Under the pieces are notes generated by a model. That model made no database searches. It was not told the origin of the DNA and worked only from the letters and a program-made list of their open reading frames with translations. A program made the translations under genes and the position numbers. DNA of 11,063 bases, from assembly GCA_031283115.1 (NCBI GenBank), contig JAITCK010000048.1, positions 1 through 11,063 of the forward strand, read 5' to 3'. Source of the stretch: Cellulomonadaceae bacterium (GTDB lineage: Bacteria; Actinomycetota; Actinomycetes; Actinomycetales; Cellulomonadaceae). This document shows positions 8,088 through 11,063 of this stretch, piece after piece. Position 1 is the stretch's first letter, and the number at the start of each line of letters is the position of its first letter.

Positions 8088-9962
8088 TTGGCTTCCACCC
8101 CGGCGAAGCGAACAGCAAAAACGGCCAAAACGCGGCCGGTTCGCACCATCGTCACCTTCACAGTGCTGTCCATCATCGTGCCCTTCATCGCCCTAGGCGT
8201 AGGCATCGCACTCGATGGACGGGCCAGCGCCAACCCCGACGGCGCCAGTTGGGCACCCGCCCTGGCCTTAGACCTGGAAGGCGGCACGCAACTCATCCTC
8301 ACCCCGCGCGCCACCGACGGCTCCACCATCAGCGACACACAAATCGCTGAAGCCATCAACGTCATCAGGCAGCGCGTGGACTCCTCCGGCGTGTCAGAGG
8401 CAGAAATCGCCAGCCAGGGCGGTCAAAACATTGTGGTAGGCATCCCCGGCAACCCCACCCAATCCACCATCGACCTGGTGTCTCAGGCTGCGCAACTCAC
8501 CTTCCGGCCCGTACTAGCCACCGACTGGGGCACCCCCATCGACCAGGATGCCGCCGCGCCAGAAGGCGACAGCGAGACCGTCGAGCCAGAGGGCGCCTCC
8601 CCGTCACCTGACGCTGCCGCCTCACCGCCGCCCGACAGCACCCCCGACAGCGCGGCCACCCCTGACGCCAGCCCGACACCGGAAGCCTCGCCTCAATCCT
8701 CCCTGCCCGCTGAGGCCCTGCCCAGCCCCCAGGCCACCCCCCGCCCGGTTCCTGAATCCCCGGCACCCGTCACCGGCAACACGGACAACCCCAGCGACCT
8801 GGCACAAATCACCGAAGAAATCGCCGCCTACTTCACGGCCCTGGACTGCTCCAACCCGGAAGCCCGCACCGGCGGTGACGCTGTCCCCAACGACGCCCTG
8901 CTGGTCGCCTGCTCAACAGACGGACTCACCAAATACATTCTCGGCCCTGTTGAAGTAGAAGGCACCCACATCACCTCTGCATCGTCCGGCCTGGTTCAAG
9001 GCCAAGGTGGCGTCACCACCGGCCAGTGGGGGGTGAGCCTGGCCCTGGACTCCACGGGAACCCAACAGTTCGCAGCCGCATCCCAGCGCCTCTACGACTT
9101 CGGTGAAGACAGCGTCCAAAACCGGTTCGCTATCACCCTCGACGACCTAGTGGTGTCCGCCCCCGGCATCAACAACCCCATCACCGACGGTCGCGCACAA
9201 ATCACCGGATCCTTCGACCGAGAAACAGCAGCCACCCTAGCCAACCAACTCAACTACGGATCCCTGCCTATTCAGTTCGAGGTTCAATCCCAGCAGCAGA
9301 TCAGCGCCACGCTGGGGTCGCAGCAACTGCGCAACGGCCTCATCGCTGGCCTCATCGGCCTAGCCCTAGTGGTCATCTATTCGATGATTCAATACCGAAC
9401 CTTAGGCCTGCTCACGGTCGCCTCGCTGGTGGTGGCCGGACTCATCACCTACGCCGCTATCGCCCTGCTCAGTTGGGGGATCGGCTACCGGCTGTCCCTG
9501 CCCGGTGTGGCCGGTCTGATCGTCGCCATCGGGTTCACGGCAGACTCCTTCATCGTCTACTTCGAACGCATCCGCGACGAACTGCGCAACGGCCGCACCC
9601 TCAGTTACGCGGTGGAACGCGGCTGGCAGCGGGCCCGCCGCACCATCCTCGCCGCCAAGGCCGTCAACCTTATTTCCGCCATCATCCTCTACTACCTGGC
9701 CGTGGGAGGTGTGCAAGGCTTCGCCTTCACCCTAGGTTTGACCACCATCATCGACGTCATGGTGGTGCTCTGGTTCACCCACCCGGTGATGGTACTGCTC
9801 AGCCGTATCCCCTTCTTCCGTGACGGGCATACCTGGTCGGGCCTGTCCCGCGAGCGCCTGGCCCTCAGCCATGTGCGATATGCGGGGGCCGGTCGCATTA
9901 CTGGCCTCGCCCACACTGCCCAAGACGTCAACGTCGAGGCCGACAAGGAGGCCACCCGATGA
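8088..9962 (+). CDS. secD: Protein translocase subunit SecD
   Basis: SecD and SecF form a proton-driven membrane complex that helps complete export through SecYEG. The protein is 624 aa from a TTG start. It has TM1 (about 20-42), then DLEGGTQLIL (62-71) opening the first periplasmic domain. This domain is interrupted by a low-complexity Pro/Ala/Ser/Glu-rich insertion (about 152-230) and resumes with the P1 head and base (236-400), including DSTGTQQFAA, ITLDDLVVSAP and ITGSFDRETAATLANQLNYGSLP. Five membrane segments follow between 415 and 575, with the conserved TM4 region IGFTADSFIVYFERIRDEL (481-499), whose Asp486 matches the functionally important aspartate of the family. Length and topology fit actinobacterial SecD. 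Its TGA overlaps the secF ATG, so the pair is probably translationally coupled. Confidence 0.95.
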   Translation: MASTPAKRTAKTAKTRPVRTIVTFTVLSIIVPFIALGVGIALDGRASANPDGASWAPALALDLEGGTQLILTPRATDGSTISDTQIAEAINVIRQRVDSSGVSEAEIASQGGQNIVVGIPGNPTQSTIDLVSQAAQLTFRPVLATDWGTPIDQDAAAPEGDSETVEPEGASPSPDAAASPPPDSTPDSAATPDASPTPEASPQSSLPAEALPSPQATPRPVPESPAPVTGNTDNPSDLAQITEEIAAYFTALDCSNPEARTGGDAVPNDALLVACSTDGLTKYILGPVEVEGTHITSASSGLVQGQGGVTTGQWGVSLALDSTGTQQFAAASQRLYDFGEDSVQNRFAITLDDLVVSAPGINNPITDGRAQITGSFDRETAATLANQLNYGSLPIQFEVQSQQQISATLGSQQLRNGLIAGLIGLALVVIYSMIQYRTLGLLTVASLVVAGLITYAAIALLSWGIGYRLSLPGVAGLIVAIGFTADSFIVYFERIRDELRNGRTLSYAVERGWQRARRTILAAKAVNLISAIILYYLAVGGVQGFAFTLGLTTIIDVMVVLWFTHPVMVLLSRIPFFRDGHTWSGLSRERLALSHVRYAGAGRITGLAHTAQDVNVEADKEATR

Positions 9963-11063
9963 CCACCCCACTAACCCCCGCAGCAGTTACCGCGACGACG
10001 GACACCCCCGAGCAGGCCATCGAATCAAGCCGATTCAGCTTCGCCGCCTGGGGTAACGACCTCTACGCTGGCCGCCGCAGTTACGCCATCGTGCCCAAAC
10101 GTCGCTGGTGGTTTGTCATCTCGGCAGTGTTGGCTATCGCCTCCCTGGCCGTGCTCGGCTTCAAAGGACTCGAACTGGGCATCGACTTTAGGGGCGGCAC
10201 AGAAGTCACGGTAGAGAACGTCCACTCCACCGACCAGTCCCTGGCCAGTACCGCCGTCGCCCAAGTCTCCCCAGACACCGAATCCCGGGTGGCTGCCGTC
10301 GGCACTGACGCCCTACGCATCCAGACAGGCGCCCTGACCGCCGACCAAGTTCAACAGTTGACGGGCCTGCTCACCACCGCCTACAACGTCAACCCAGACA
10401 GCGACATCACCGTCTCTGAGGTAGGACCCACCTGGGGTCAAGGCGTATCCATGCGGGCACTGTGGGGGGTTATCGTCTTCATTCTGGCCGCCGCCGCCTT
10501 CATGGCCATCTACTTCCGGGCCTGGCGCATGTCCCTGGCCGCCATCGTGTCCATGCTGGCCGACGTGCTCATCGCGGCAGGCGTCTACGCCCTCATCGGC
10601 TGGGAAGTGACCCCGTCCACCATCATCGGCTTCCTCACCATCCTGGGCTTCTCCCTCTACGACAAGATGGTCGTCTTCGACAAGGTCCGCGAGAACGCCG
10701 ACGGTGTTCTCGACCAGGGACGCACCACCTATGCCGAACGGGCCAACCTGGCCGTCAACCAGACCCTGGTGCGGTCCATCAACACCTCGGTGGTGGCCCT
10801 GCTGCCCGTGGGCGCCATCCTCTTCGTCGGCGCCATGCTGCTGGGTGCAGGCACCCTGAGCGACCTTTCCCTTTCCCTCTTCGTGGGTATCGCCGTCGCT
10901 GCCGCCTCCTCCCTCTTCCTTGCGACTCCGCTGGAGGTCTGGCTGCGGGAGCGGGAACCCAAGATCAAGGCCCACACGGACAAGGTGCTGGCGGCCCGGG
11001 CCTCCTTGGGCGCCGAGGGGGGTGCCGGGGATGATTCGCTGCTGGCGTCTGACCTGGGTGCCG
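9959..11063 (+). CDS. secF: Protein translocase subunit SecF (3' end cut by window edge)
   Basis: SecF is the partner of SecD. The ATG at 9959 overlaps the secD stop (ATGA). 368 residues are visible, and the frame is still open at the window edge. It has a 48-residue cytoplasmic N-terminus, TM1 (about 50-69), the signature LELGIDFRGGTEV (71-83), a small periplasmic domain (about 84-165) and five further membrane segments (about 167-186, 193-214, 218-240, 275-296 and 303-325). TM4 carries LGFSLYDKMVVFDKVREN; Asp235 matches the conserved aspartate, but the next residue is Lys, where the SecF proteins I know have Thr. The tail after 330 is charged, then Gly/Ala-rich. In other actinobacteria apt and relA commonly follow; they are not in the window. 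Confidence 0.95.
   Translation, partial: MTTPLTPAAVTATTDTPEQAIESSRFSFAAWGNDLYAGRRSYAIVPKRRWWFVISAVLAIASLAVLGFKGLELGIDFRGGTEVTVENVHSTDQSLASTAVAQVSPDTESRVAAVGTDALRIQTGALTADQVQQLTGLLTTAYNVNPDSDITVSEVGPTWGQGVSMRALWGVIVFILAAAAFMAIYFRAWRMSLAAIVSMLADVLIAAGVYALIGWEVTPSTIIGFLTILGFSLYDKMVVFDKVRENADGVLDQGRTTYAERANLAVNQTLVRSINTSVVALLPVGAILFVGAMLLGAGTLSDLSLSLFVGIAVAAASSLFLATPLEVWLREREPKIKAHTDKVLAARASLGAEGGAGDDSLLASDLGA

Noticed and set aside
7346..8365. 339-aa open frame on the minus strand across ruvB, yajC and secD
   Set aside because: It spans three well-supported genes on the other strand, and its sequence is low in recognisable structure.
10313..10975. 220-aa open frame on the minus strand inside secF
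   Set aside because: Gly/Asp/His-rich shadow of secF; the plus frame carries clear SecF motifs and membrane segments.

Overview
The window is about 11 kb of GC-rich chromosomal DNA from an actinobacterium (Actinomycetota). Four things point there: C-ending codons throughout, GTG or TTG starts in seven of nine genes, the gene order ruvC-ruvA-ruvB-yajC-secD-secF with SecD and SecF as separate proteins, and an aconitase linker carrying an ESFPASD motif that I know from actinobacterial proteins. I cannot name a genus. It is mostly a housekeeping region. I see no prophage, insertion sequence, CRISPR array, rRNA or tRNA.

Layout. (1) Bases 1-557, minus strand: the 5' part of nrdE, the class Ib ribonucleotide reductase large subunit, running off the left edge. 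(2) Bases 558-683: a divergent promoter region between nrdE and acnA whose central 50 bp are nearly palindromic. (3) Bases 684-3587: acnA, an intact monomeric [4Fe-4S] aconitase. (4) Bases 3588-4111: a region with no confident gene. It holds an 11-bp tandem repeat that resembles a response-regulator site and a possible decayed, frameshifted small secreted protein. (5) Bases 4112-4936: a lipoprotein of unknown function with two similar halves. (6) Bases 5083-7556: ruvC, ruvA and ruvB, the Holliday-junction resolvasome. ruvC looks leaderless, and ruvA has an SOS-box-like dyad inside its probable promoter. (7) Bases 7634-11063: yajC, secD and secF, the accessory part of the Sec protein export machinery. 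secF is cut by the right edge. The yajC-secD gap holds two overlapping hairpins that exclude each other.

How the genes work together. RuvA and RuvB migrate Holliday junctions that RuvC cuts; the ruvA/ruvB overlap and the possible LexA operator suggest DNA-damage control of the pair. YajC, SecD and SecF form the membrane complex that uses the proton-motive force to help pull secreted proteins through SecYEG. nrdE and acnA serve unrelated jobs (dNTP synthesis, TCA cycle) but share one compact regulatory region.

The most interesting points are regulatory: the symmetric nrdE/acnA divergent promoter, the alternative hairpins before secD, the SOS-like box before ruvA and the leaderless geometry of ruvC. 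The duplicated lipoprotein is the only gene product here that I could not assign to a known family.
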